12,294 nt of DNA from Enterocloster bolteae (GTDB lineage: Bacteria > Bacillota_A > Clostridia > Lachnospirales > Lachnospiraceae): positions 1 through 12,294 of the forward strand of contig JAETTS010000041.1 of the NCBI GenBank assembly GCA_021769025.1, given 5' to 3'. Shown piece by piece: positions 1-7,256 of the stretch. The translations under genes were made by a program, and so were the position numbers. Each line of letters begins with the position of its first letter. Position 1 is the first letter of the stretch. The notes under the pieces are model-generated. The model saw only the letters and a program-made list of their open reading frames with translations. It was not told the origin of the DNA and searched no databases.

Positions 1-221
1 TTGACAATAGCAAGCTGAAAAGGCTTGTGCCTGGGTTTGGTGCACGCATTCGGGCGGATCAGGGGATAAAGAAAGCGGTGGCGTATGTGATGAGCCATCC
101 GGAGTGCAAGAGAGAGGATCCGGAGTTTGACGCATGGTGCGACTGTGTGATCGCGGCCCAGGAGGAGGCTCTCAAAAAGGTGATGGGATTTAGGCAGGGC
201 AACGAAGGAGCATCTAAATAG
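1..221 (+). CDS. NAD-dependent epimerase/dehydratase-like protein, C-terminal fragment
   Basis: The reading frame is open from base 3 and ends with TAG at 219-221, so only the last 72 residues are seen. The start lies left of the window; an in-frame GTG at 27 has no ribosome binding site and is not taken as the start. The fragment begins DNSKLKRLVPGFGARIRADQGI and continues through KKAVAYVMSHPE and DPEFDAWCDCVI. This pattern of an Asn-Ser-Lys docking stretch, a helix after 'ADQGI', and a 'HPE...DPEFD.WCD' tail recalls the C-terminal, substrate-side part of extended short-chain dehydrogenases annotated as NAD-dependent epimerase/dehydratase in Lachnospiraceae. The NAD-binding Rossmann half is outside the window, so cofactor and substrate cannot be checked. 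The HAD gene follows after 10 bases, so the two are probably co-transcribed. Family call is moderate; specific substrate unknown. Confidence 0.6.
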   Translation, partial: DNSKLKRLVPGFGARIRADQGIKKAVAYVMSHPECKREDPEFDAWCDCVIAAQEEALKKVMGFRQGNEGASK

Positions 222-231
222 AGGAGAGAAT

Positions 232-933
232 GTGGAAATCAGAAAGACAGTGAAAGGCAAAGCGCACATGGACAGGACAGTAAGGGCAGTGATTTTCGAT
301 ATGGACGGAGTTCTCATAGACAGTGAGGAAGAGTATCTGAAACATGAGTTGGATTTTGTGAGGACGAAAAATCAGGAAGCCACTCTGGATCAGCTGTATG
401 GCATGGTGGGAAGCTCCAGGAAGGATGCCTGGACCTGTCTGGCTAAAGCGGTGAATAACGGGCAGACATGGGAGGAACTTCACAGAGAGTTTAAAGAGGA
501 TTTCCATGGAGCGGAGATATTTGGGAAGATTGATTACACATCCATATTCCGTGAGGAGGCAGCAGTTGTCTTAAAGAAGTTGAAGGAGAGAGGATATCTT
601 GTGGCGCTGGCTTCTTCCACTCAGATGGATGTGATTGAACATGTGCTAAAGGTGAATGGAATCGAAGGGTATTTCCAGGTGGTGGTAAGCGGTACACAGT
701 TTAAGCGGAGCAAGCCAGATCCGGAGATTTACCATTATACAGCAAAACGCCTGGGGGTGAAGGAAGAGGAGTGCCTTGTGATTGAGGACTCTACCTTTGG
801 TGTGACGGCAGCAGACAGGGCGGGAATGATAGTGGCCGCAGTCATAGATGAGCGGTTTGGGTTTGACCAGTCTCTGGCGGATTATCGGATACGAAATTTG
901 CTGGAAATATTGGAGATATTGGAAATTTTTTAG
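232..933 (+). CDS. HAD-family hydrolase, beta-phosphoglucomutase-like (subfamily IA)
   Basis: A 233-residue soluble phosphatase or phosphomutase of the haloacid dehalogenase superfamily. All four HAD motifs are visible: motif I DMDGV with nucleophile Asp23 and acid/base Asp25; motif II ALASST with Ser128/Ser129; motif III Lys161 in RSKPDPE; motif IV with Glu185-Asp186 in VIEDSTFG. Residues about 34-105 form the helical cap placed between motifs I and II, as in subfamily I enzymes such as beta-phosphoglucomutase and small sugar-phosphate phosphatases. The GTG start at 232 is chosen because GAGGAG at 221-226 sits 5 bases upstream. An ATG at 268 would start nearer the conserved core (MDRTVRAVIFDMDGV) but has only a weak site, so the first 12 residues are uncertain. 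It lies 10 bases after the epimerase-like gene and ends before a strong terminator. The substrate cannot be told from sequence. The C-terminus is built from a small repeat (LEILEILEIF). Confidence 0.88.
   Translation: MEIRKTVKGKAHMDRTVRAVIFDMDGVLIDSEEEYLKHELDFVRTKNQEATLDQLYGMVGSSRKDAWTCLAKAVNNGQTWEELHREFKEDFHGAEIFGKIDYTSIFREEAAVVLKKLKERGYLVALASSTQMDVIEHVLKVNGIEGYFQVVVSGTQFKRSKPDPEIYHYTAKRLGVKEEECLVIEDSTFGVTAADRAGMIVAAVIDERFGFDQSLADYRIRNLLEILEILEIF
901..927 (+). repeat. Three tandem 9-bp units at the 3' end of the HAD gene
   Basis: Three consecutive units ctggaaata, ttggagata and ttggaaatt encode the C-terminal residues LEI-LEI-LEI just before Phe and the stop codon. The units differ at one or two bases. 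Such a short in-frame microrepeat could change copy number by slippage, adding or removing three residues without breaking the frame. It may also be simple amphipathic-helix codon bias. Confidence 0.6.
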
Positions 934-949
934 GATTTCGGGTTAAAAC

Positions 950-994
950 GCCTGGGGAGAAACGGGGATGAAGGTTCTCCCCAGGCATTTTGTG
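950..994. terminator. Intrinsic terminator between convergent genes, probably bidirectional
   Basis: A perfect 12-bp stem: GCCTGGGGAGAA (950-961) pairs with TTCTCCCCAGGC (975-986) around a 13-base loop. On the plus strand it is followed by ATTTTGTGTG, a short U-rich tail, and starts 17 bases after the HAD stop codon. On the minus strand the same stem is followed by GTTTTAACC, so it can also end transcription of the convergent SleC-like gene, although that gene stops about 75 bases earlier in its own direction. The rest of the 934-1061 gap shows nothing else convincing. Confidence 0.85.
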
Positions 995-1061
995 TGCATT
1001 CCCCAGAGGGTTTACAGGAACCCCCTTTCATCTATGGTGATGCTGACAAAGGAGTGCGGGG

Positions 1062-2327
1062 TTACTGTAATTCTGCTATCCGTGTGATTCCCACATAGAT
1101 ATGGGAAATCTTGTACCAGGTTCGGAAATCTACCACACCGGTCTGAGGCAGGCCGAAAATGGACTGGAATTCCCGGACAGCGTTGGAGGTGGCAGGACCG
1201 TAAAAGCCGTCTACTAAGATGCGGGGAATGGCAGAGTAGACGGTGGCAATGGCATCCAGCTGTTCCTGCAGCTGCCGTACTTTCTGGCCGGAGGCACCCA
1301 GGGACAGATCCTCGCCTGGCCAGGAGGACGGGATGCCGGCGATCTGTTCAGCAGTATTGATATAGATGCTGGGGCCGTAAAAGTGGCGGAGGATTTCAAT
1401 GGGGCTGTAGCCTCGCTCTCCCAGAGAACAGGAACCCCACTGGGTCATCCATCCTGGGCAGGTAACCTGCCTTCCGTCACAGTATTGGGTCAGGATAGGT
1501 TGTTTTACATCCGGCCTGGACAGGTAGTTGTCAAAAATCTCATCTACGACCAGGGAAATGCTTTCGTAGATGTTCCGTCCGTGGATCCATTTGTGGTCAA
1601 AGGCAGTGGATGAGGTGATGGTGAAGTCATATCCCTGGTTTCGATACCATTCGGTGTAAACCCGGTTTAAGGTAAAGGACATGATGGCCAGGACATTGGC
1701 GACGATGGTGGACTGAGGCCAGGTGGCATAGATCTCGCTGGAGGCCACATTTTTGATATAATCCCGGTAGGGAACGTAGTAGTTGGGAGCGGAGGAATCG
1801 GTAGGGACTCCGTCATGGACTACAATGGTCTGAGGGACAACCACCCGGCTTAAGACGATCTCGCCGGATTCACCTACAGGCTTGATCTCTGCTTCTGCAA
1901 TCTTAGGGGGATAGTTTCCGTACAGGGTGTGTTCCGGAATCACAATGGGATTCTCTTCTGGCTCCGGATCGTCTACAGGTTCCAGAGCAGCAGGCTGTAT
2001 GGATGTGGAGTCAGGGAGGATCTCTGTTCCTTTGATGTATTGGGTCTTGTATCCTGGAGCGGAAATCTCTAAGTTGTACTCGGAATAGGGGCGTATATCC
2101 CCTGGGGTTAAGCTGTATTCCAGTGCCGGGGCATCCAGAGCAATCTGCTGGGTCTGTCCAGAAGAGTTGGTGGTTAATTCCTCTACGGTGTTGTCCGGGG
2201 ATTCTGTGTTGGTGATCCGGACAGTGGCATTGTTTATGGGAAAATTGTTGATGATGGATACAACATTTACCTGTAAAAGGCCCTGGCTTGCCGCATCTGT
2301 GGCGCAGGCGTGCATGGTTTGATTCAT
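1062..2327 (-). CDS. SleC-like spore cortex-lytic / peptidoglycan-binding protein (SpoIID/LytB plus PG-binding domain)
   Basis: A 421-residue protein resembling clostridial SleC-type proteins, which act on spore-cortex peptidoglycan; C. perfringens SleC is a lytic transglycosylase. Residues about 15-110 look like a small beta-sandwich (carboxypeptidase-regulatory-like: INNATVRITN, TTNSSG, YNLEISAPGY), corresponding to the pre/pro region. After a Pro/Glu-rich linker (about 117-130) comes the conserved block PEHTLYGNYPPKI (131-143). Residues about 184-325 match SpoIID/LytB: VPYRDYIKNVASSEIYATWP, where Glu198 occupies the catalytic acid position. Residues about 341-405 are a PG-binding type 1 repeat (LGASGQKVRQLQEQL, VDGFYGPAT, FGLPQTGVVD). 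There is no signal peptide, which fits a protein made inside the forespore or mother cell. The start ATG has AAAGGA about 8 bases upstream. It is convergent with the HAD gene and divergent from carA. Clostridia carry several paralogues, so a role in germination is inferred rather than shown. No Csp protease gene is nearby. Confidence 0.78.
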   Translation of the reverse strand: MNQTMHACATDAASQGLLQVNVVSIINNFPINNATVRITNTESPDNTVEELTTNSSGQTQQIALDAPALEYSLTPGDIRPYSEYNLEISAPGYKTQYIKGTEILPDSTSIQPAALEPVDDPEPEENPIVIPEHTLYGNYPPKIAEAEIKPVGESGEIVLSRVVVPQTIVVHDGVPTDSSAPNYYVPYRDYIKNVASSEIYATWPQSTIVANVLAIMSFTLNRVYTEWYRNQGYDFTITSSTAFDHKWIHGRNIYESISLVVDEIFDNYLSRPDVKQPILTQYCDGRQVTCPGWMTQWGSCSLGERGYSPIEILRHFYGPSIYINTAEQIAGIPSSWPGEDLSLGASGQKVRQLQEQLDAIATVYSAIPRILVDGFYGPATSNAVREFQSIFGLPQTGVVDFRTWYKISHIYVGITRIAELQ

Positions 2328-2445
2328 AAGGATTCCTTTCTGTGAGAGGGTATTTTATCATAATAAGATATCAAGGATTCCGGAGAAATATGATAGGATT
2401 TTGGAGAATGGCAATGAGAAGGGAAGGTAGATTTGGAAAAAAGAG

Positions 2446-2474
2446 TTGAAAATTTATTCAGTTTCATGTATAAT
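2446..2474 (+). promoter_or_regulatory. Sigma-A promoter of carAB
   Basis: TTGAAA (2446-2451), a 17-base spacer, and TATAAT (2469-2474) form a near-consensus housekeeping promoter. Transcription would start near 2481, leaving a leader of about 107 bases before the chosen carA start. The rest of the 2328-2587 divergent intergenic region must also hold the promoter of the minus-strand SleC-like gene, but I see no clear sporulation-sigma or sigma-A match for it. Confidence 0.75.
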
Positions 2475-2534
2475 ACTGTCAATTTGGGCATAATACCACG
2501 CCATTTATTTCCCAATACCCTATGACAAAACAAA

Positions 2535-2564
2535 GTATGTTCAGATGAAGGATTCTGAATGTAT
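2535..2564 (+). promoter_or_regulatory. Hairpin in the carAB leader, just upstream of the ribosome binding site
   Basis: Bases 2535-2545 can pair with 2554-2564 to form an 11-bp stem (core TTCAGA/TCTGAA, extended by A-T pairs and three G-U pairs) with an 8-base loop TGAAGGAT. It ends 5 bases before the AAAGGA ribosome binding site. No T-run follows, so it is not a simple terminator. It does not show the PyrR-binding consensus of Bacillus pyr leaders. It could affect translation or mRNA stability; function unproven. Confidence 0.4.
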
Positions 2565-2587
2565 GCCAGAAAGGAATGGTATCCCTT

Positions 2588-3895
2588 ATGAAAGCTTTTT
2601 TAATTTTGGAAGATGGAACGGTGTTTGAAGGCAGCTGTATCGGCTCTGAACGGGAGGTTATCAGTGAGATTGTCTTTAACACTTCGATGACCGGTTATCT
2701 GGAGGTATTGTCAGACCCTTCCTATGCAGGACAGGCGGTTGTGATGACATACCCCTTAATCGGCAACTACGGTATCTCCTATGAAGACATGGAGTCTTCA
2801 AAGCCTTGGCCGGATGGCTACATTGTCAGGGAACTGTCTCGGATTCCCAGCAACTTCAGAAGCGAAGACACTCTTCAACATTTCTTGGTCAGCAATGACA
2901 TTCCCGGTATCAGCGGTATCGATACAAGAGCCCTCACCAAAATTTTAAGAGAAAAAGGAACGATGAACGGCATGATCACAACCAGGGTGTATGAAAACCT
3001 GGAGGAGGTTGTGAAACGCATAAAGGTGTACAAAGTTGCCGGTGTGGTAGAGCGGACTTCCTGTAAGGAGATTTCTGTGATGGATCCGGGAGATATGGAG
3101 GAGGAAGGCTGGCTTGTGTCAAACGCCGGTGTGGAAACGGAAAGGTGTACAATGTCAAGTGCTGATGGGAGACAGGAAGGCCAGTCTGCGTCAAACTCCG
3201 ACATAGAAGTGGAAATGCGTGCAGTGTCAAGTGCCGATGGAAATCCGGAAGGACGGTCAGTGTCAAATGCTGGCGTGGCACAGAAAGCTCAGACAGCAGG
3301 CGGCTGTATGAGTCCGATAAAAAGAGGGAAACGTGTGGCGCTTCTGGATCTTGGGGCTAAAAGGAACATTGCCAGATCTCTGGTGAAAAGGGGCTGCCAG
3401 GTGACCATCTATCCATGCCATACGTCTGCAGAAGAGATCCTGGCCTCCCATCCAGATGGAATCATGTTGTCCAACGGCCCAGGGGATCCTAAGGAAAATA
3501 TAGGCATTATAAAGGAGGTCCGCAAGCTGTATGAGTCCAGCATCCCTATATTTGCCATCTGTCTGGGGCATCAGCTGATGGCCCTTGCCACGGGGGCGGA
3601 TACCTATAAATTAAAATACGGGCATCGGGGCGGGAACCATCCGGTGAAGGATCTGGAGACAGGGAGGGTATACATCTCTTCCCAGAATCACGGATATGCA
3701 GTGGATGAGGCCAGCTTAAACCCTCGGATCGCGGTTCCGGCCTTTGTCAATGTCAATGACGGGACTAATGAGGGGTTACGCTATATAGGGAAACCTGTTT
3801 TCACAGTGCAATATCATCCGGAGGCCTGCCCGGGCCCTCAGGATTCCGGTTACTTGTTTGACCGCTTTTTAGAGATGATGGAGGTGAATGGATAA
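2588..3895 (+). CDS. carA: Carbamoyl-phosphate synthase small (glutamine amidotransferase) subunit
   Basis: Hydrolyses glutamine and passes ammonia to CarB for carbamoyl phosphate synthesis, used in arginine and pyrimidine biosynthesis. The start chosen is ATG 2588 (MKAFLILEDGTVFEG, the usual CarA beginning). The upstream in-frame ATG 2576 directly abuts AAAGGA and is unlikely to be used. Numbered from 2588 (435 residues), the N-terminal CPSase small-chain domain spans about 1-155 (FNTSMTGYLEVLSDPSYAGQ, YPLIGNYG, GIDTRALT). The class I glutaminase domain spans about 246-432, with nucleophile Cys325 in AICLGHQ, His410 and Glu412 in QYHPEA, and SNGPGDP as the conserved loop. Most bacterial CarA proteins are about 355-385 residues. 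The excess lies in an inserted linker of roughly 75-80 residues between the domains, largely five 12-residue repeats (177-236). All catalytic residues remain. The stop overlaps the carB start by one base. Confidence 0.95.
   Translation: MKAFLILEDGTVFEGSCIGSEREVISEIVFNTSMTGYLEVLSDPSYAGQAVVMTYPLIGNYGISYEDMESSKPWPDGYIVRELSRIPSNFRSEDTLQHFLVSNDIPGISGIDTRALTKILREKGTMNGMITTRVYENLEEVVKRIKVYKVAGVVERTSCKEISVMDPGDMEEEGWLVSNAGVETERCTMSSADGRQEGQSASNSDIEVEMRAVSSADGNPEGRSVSNAGVAQKAQTAGGCMSPIKRGKRVALLDLGAKRNIARSLVKRGCQVTIYPCHTSAEEILASHPDGIMLSNGPGDPKENIGIIKEVRKLYESSIPIFAICLGHQLMALATGADTYKLKYGHRGGNHPVKDLETGRVYISSQNHGYAVDEASLNPRIAVPAFVNVNDGTNEGLRYIGKPVFTVQYHPEACPGPQDSGYLFDRFLEMMEVNG
3116..3295 (+). repeat. Five in-frame 36-bp (12-residue) repeats inside the carA linker
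   Basis: Five contiguous 36-bp units start at 3116, 3152, 3188, 3224 and 3260. They encode VSNAGVETERCT, MSSADGRQEGQS, ASNSDIEVEMRA, VSSADGNPEGRS and VSNAGVAQKAQT. Units 1, 3 and 5 resemble each other (S-N-A/S-G/D start), and units 2 and 4 resemble each other (SSADG..EG), so there is a 72-bp higher-order period; the shared motif tcaaa recurs at 3119, 3191 and 3263. The product is Ser/Gly/Glu-rich and likely disordered. It sits exactly between the two CarA domains and never breaks the frame. Confidence 0.88.
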
Positions 3896-6800
3896 TGCCA
3901 AGAAATCCGGATATTAAGAAAGTTCTGGTTTTAGGTTCCGGTCCCATTGTGATCGGCCAGGCGGCGGAATTTGACTATGCGGGGACGCAGGCTTGTCGGT
4001 CTCTGAAGGAGGAGGGGATCGAAGTGGTTCTCTTAAATTCCAATCCGGCTACGATTATGACGGATAAAGATATTGCAGATCATGTTTACATCGAGCCGCT
4101 GACGGTGGAGGTGGTGGAACAGCTGATCGTAAAGGAGAGGCCGGACAGCATCCTTCCAACCCTGGGAGGCCAGGCCGGGCTTAATCTGGCGATGGAGTTG
4201 GAGGAGGCTGGATTTTTAGAGGATCATGGCGTACGCCTCATCGGGACAACGGCACAGACCATTAAAAAAGCGGAGGATCGCCTGGAGTTTAAGGAAACCA
4301 TGGAGAAGATCGGGGAGCCGGTGGCTCCTTCCATGGTGGTTGAAACTGTGGAGGATGGGATCGCATTTACCAATACCATCGGTTATCCGGTGGTGCTGCG
4401 CCCGGCCTATACATTGGGAGGAAGCGGCGGGGGAATTGCCAGGAATCAGGAACAGCTGGTGGAGATTCTGTCCAACGGTCTTCGCCTGTCCCGTGTAGGG
4501 CAGGTTCTGGTGGAGCGGTGCATTGCAGGTTGGAAGGAAATCGAATATGAGGTGATGCGGGACAGTGCAGGCAATGTCATCACGGTCTGCAATATGGAAA
4601 ACATTGACCCGGTGGGAGTCCACACAGGTGACAGCATCGTGGTGGCACCTTCCCAGACTCTTGGGGACAAGGAGTACCAGATGTTGCGCACTTCCGCCCT
4701 CAACATCATCACAGAACTGGGGATCACTGGCGGGTGCAATGTGCAGTATGCGCTGCATCCCACATCCTTTGAATACTGTGTGATTGAGGTAAATCCCCGT
4801 GTCAGCCGTTCTTCCGCCCTGGCTTCCAAGGCTACTGGCTACCCCATTGCCAAAGTGGCGGCGAAAATCGCTTTGGGATATACCCTGGATGAGATTAAAA
4901 ACGCTGTGACTGCTAAGACGTATGCAAGCTTTGAGCCAATGTTGGATTACTGTGTGGTGAAGATGCCAAGGCTTCCCTTTGACAAATTTCTAAGCGCCAA
5001 ACGGACGCTGGGCACACAGATGAAGGCGACTGGAGAGGTGATGAGCATCTGTACCAATTTTGAGGGGGCTCTCATGAAAGCGATCCGATCTCTGGAGCAG
5101 CATGTGGACAGTCTTCTGTCCTATGACTTTTCAGGTCTTAGGGAGGATGGGCTTATGGAGCAACTTCATAAGGTGGATGACCGCCGCATCTGGGTGATTG
5201 CCGAGGCCTTGCGAAGAGGAATTTCCTATGAGGTTATCTACCAGATCACCGGGATTGATATCTGGTTTATCCACAAGCTGGGGGTTCTGGTGGAGATGGA
5301 GGAGGCTCTTAAGAAAGGGCCTTTGACAGCGGAACGCCTGAAGGAAGCCAAAGAGATGGAATTTCCAGACACGGTGATTGCCAGGCTGACAGGGATTTCC
5401 CAAAGGGACATTAAGAAAATGAGGAAAGAGCTGGGGATTGTGGCAGCCTATAAGATGGTGGATACCTGCGCGGCGGAATTTGCGGCGGAGACACCGTATT
5501 ATTATTCCTGCTATGGCAGCCAGAATGAAGCCCAGGAGACGAAGGGGAGGAAAAAGGTGTTGGTTCTCGGATCCGGCCCTATTCGGATTGGCCAGGGAAT
5601 TGAATTCGATTTCTGCTCTGTCCACAGCACTTGGGCCTTTTCCAGGGAAGGGTATGAGACTATCATCATCAATAACAATCCGGAGACAGTAAGCACAGAT
5701 TTCGATGTTGCAGATAAGCTGTATTTTGAGCCTCTGACACCGGAGGATGTGGAAAGCATTGTGGATATAGAGAAGCCGGATGGGGCTGTTGTGCAGTTTG
5801 GCGGGCAGACAGCTATCAAACTGACGGAATCCCTGATGAAAATGGGAGTACCGATCCTGGGAACAGCGGCAGAGGATGTGGATGCGGCGGAGGATCGGGA
5901 ACGGTTTGATGAAATTCTGGAGCAGTGCCGGATTCCCAGGCCGGCAGGCCATACGGTATATACAGCCGAGGAAGCCAAAAAGGCGGCCCATGATCTGGGG
6001 TATCCGGTGTTGGTAAGGCCTTCCTATGTGCTGGGAGGACAGGGGATGCAGATCTGTATCAATGACAGGGATATTGATCAGTTTATCGGTATCATCAATC
6101 AGATTGCCCAGGATCATCCGATTCTGGTGGATAAATATATTGTGGGGAAAGAGATCGAGGTGGATGCGGTCTGTGATGGCAGGGATATCTTGATTCCTGG
6201 CATTATGGAGCATATTGAGCGGACAGGAATTCATTCAGGAGACAGTATCTCTGTGTATCCTGCCCCAAGCATCACGCCGGAGATTGAGGCGAAGCTGGTG
6301 GACTATACGGTGAAATTGGCCAGGGCACTGCTTGTGAAGGGCATGATCAACATTCAGTTTATTGTGTCTGGACAAGATGTGTACATTATTGAAGTGAACC
6401 CTCGTTCCTCCAGGACAGTGCCCTATATCAGCAAGGTAACGGGAATTCCCATTGTGCCTCTGGCTACCAGGGTGATATGCGGGCACACCATCCAGGAATT
6501 AGGTTACAAGCCAGGGTTACAGAAGAAGGCGGAATATATTGCGATCAAGATGCCAGTGTTCTCCTTTGAGAAAATCCGGGGGGCGGATATCAGCCTGGGG
6601 CCGGAGATGAAGTCCACAGGGGAGTGCCTGGGGATAGGGAAAACCTTCAACGAGGCTCTTTACAAGGCTTTTGAGGGGGCCGGGGTGAAGCTGCCTAAGT
6701 ACAGGAATATGATCATCACCGTAAGAGATGAGGATAAACCGGAGATGGTGGAGGTTGCTAGAAGGTTTCAAAAGATAGGTTACAAAATCTTCGCCACCAA

Positions 6801-7095
6801 GGGGACGGCCAAGGTGCTGAATCAGAATGGGGTGAAGGCGTTAAAGGTGAATAAGATCGAGCAGGAGTCTCCGAATCTGCTGGATCTGATCCTGGGACAT
6901 GAGATTGATCTGGTGATTGATATCCCCCAGCAGGGGGCAAGACGAAGCCATGACGGGTTTATCATCCGGCGGAATGCCATTGAGACCGGAGTTCATGTAC
7001 TGACGGCAACGGATACGGCAAAAGCTTTGGCAGCCAGCCTGGAGAACCGGGCCAAGGAATTGACCTTGGTGGATGTGGCTACGATTGAAGGCTAG
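3895..7095 (+). CDS. carB: Carbamoyl-phosphate synthase large subunit
   Basis: A 1066-residue synthetase subunit, close to the family length of about 1070. It makes carbamoyl phosphate from bicarbonate, ammonia supplied by CarA, and two ATP. Two homologous halves are clear: the first begins KKVLVLGSGPIVIGQAAEFD near residue 8, the second KKVLVLGSGPIRIGQGIEFD near residue 553. ATP-grasp domains span about 128-400 (Gly-rich loop GGSGGG near 175; IEVNPRVSRSSALASKATG) and about 670-930 (LGGQGM near 712; IEVNPRSSRTVPYISKVTG). An oligomerisation domain lies between (about 400-550). A C-terminal MGS-like allosteric domain spans about 935-1066 (FATKGTAKVL, DIPQQG), the site where UMP, IMP and ornithine act in E. 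coli. Its ATG shares one base with the carA stop (TAATG), and GGAGGTG lies about 8 bases upstream inside carA. This implies coupled translation and matched subunit amounts. No frame damage is seen. Confidence 0.98.
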   Translation: MPRNPDIKKVLVLGSGPIVIGQAAEFDYAGTQACRSLKEEGIEVVLLNSNPATIMTDKDIADHVYIEPLTVEVVEQLIVKERPDSILPTLGGQAGLNLAMELEEAGFLEDHGVRLIGTTAQTIKKAEDRLEFKETMEKIGEPVAPSMVVETVEDGIAFTNTIGYPVVLRPAYTLGGSGGGIARNQEQLVEILSNGLRLSRVGQVLVERCIAGWKEIEYEVMRDSAGNVITVCNMENIDPVGVHTGDSIVVAPSQTLGDKEYQMLRTSALNIITELGITGGCNVQYALHPTSFEYCVIEVNPRVSRSSALASKATGYPIAKVAAKIALGYTLDEIKNAVTAKTYASFEPMLDYCVVKMPRLPFDKFLSAKRTLGTQMKATGEVMSICTNFEGALMKAIRSLEQHVDSLLSYDFSGLREDGLMEQLHKVDDRRIWVIAEALRRGISYEVIYQITGIDIWFIHKLGVLVEMEEALKKGPLTAERLKEAKEMEFPDTVIARLTGISQRDIKKMRKELGIVAAYKMVDTCAAEFAAETPYYYSCYGSQNEAQETKGRKKVLVLGSGPIRIGQGIEFDFCSVHSTWAFSREGYETIIINNNPETVSTDFDVADKLYFEPLTPEDVESIVDIEKPDGAVVQFGGQTAIKLTESLMKMGVPILGTAAEDVDAAEDRERFDEILEQCRIPRPAGHTVYTAEEAKKAAHDLGYPVLVRPSYVLGGQGMQICINDRDIDQFIGIINQIAQDHPILVDKYIVGKEIEVDAVCDGRDILIPGIMEHIERTGIHSGDSISVYPAPSITPEIEAKLVDYTVKLARALLVKGMINIQFIVSGQDVYIIEVNPRSSRTVPYISKVTGIPIVPLATRVICGHTIQELGYKPGLQKKAEYIAIKMPVFSFEKIRGADISLGPEMKSTGECLGIGKTFNEALYKAFEGAGVKLPKYRNMIITVRDEDKPEMVEVARRFQKIGYKIFATKGTAKVLNQNGVKALKVNKIEQESPNLLDLILGHEIDLVIDIPQQGARRSHDGFIIRRNAIETGVHVLTATDTAKALAASLENRAKELTLVDVATIEG

Positions 7096-7101
7096 GTCTG
7101 C

Positions 7102-7235
7102 ATTATATTCAGCCAAACCTCCTTGTCTATTTGCCCATCTGCTGCGTTGGATTTTCTAGCCGTAGTCACCGCTACGCCGTCAAAAATCCGCCTTGCAGAT
7201 GAACAAATATCCTGCGGAGTTTTGCCAGATATAAT
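7102..7235. repeat. 134-bp imperfect palindrome (MITE/REP-like) between carB and the FAD-Rieske gene
   Basis: The outer arms are ATTATAT (7102-7108) and ATATAAT (7229-7235). Inside, CATCTGC (7136-7142) matches GCAGATG (7196-7202), ATTTG (7129-7133) matches CAAAT (7204-7208), GGATTTT (7149-7155) matches AAAATCC (7183-7189), and the centre holds CGTAG/CTACG around 7161-7176. The whole stretch can therefore fold as one long interrupted hairpin on either strand. It starts 6 bases after the carB stop and ends 21 bases before the stop of the convergent gene, so it probably serves as a two-way terminator. Its size and symmetry suggest a dispersed intergenic repeat, but only one copy is in the window. 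Confidence 0.7.
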
Positions 7236-7256
7236 ACGGTCAAGACATTAGTAAAT

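Noticed and set aside
2481..2587. PyrR-binding attenuator or T-box riboswitch in the carA leader.
   Set aside because: No PyrR anti-antiterminator consensus, no T-box sequence, and no terminator hairpin with a T-run before carA.
2976..3281. Minus-strand frame with repeated HLTL / SLTQ motifs opposite carA.
   Set aside because: The repeated peptide is only the reverse reading of the 36-bp repeats in carA; the plus-strand frame carries the conserved enzyme.
5131..6234. A 367-codon open frame on the minus strand inside carB.
   Set aside because: It lies fully antisense to a well-conserved carB coding region and has a low-complexity His/Leu/Pro-rich translation typical of the reverse frame of such genes. 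No ribosome binding site or family similarity was seen.
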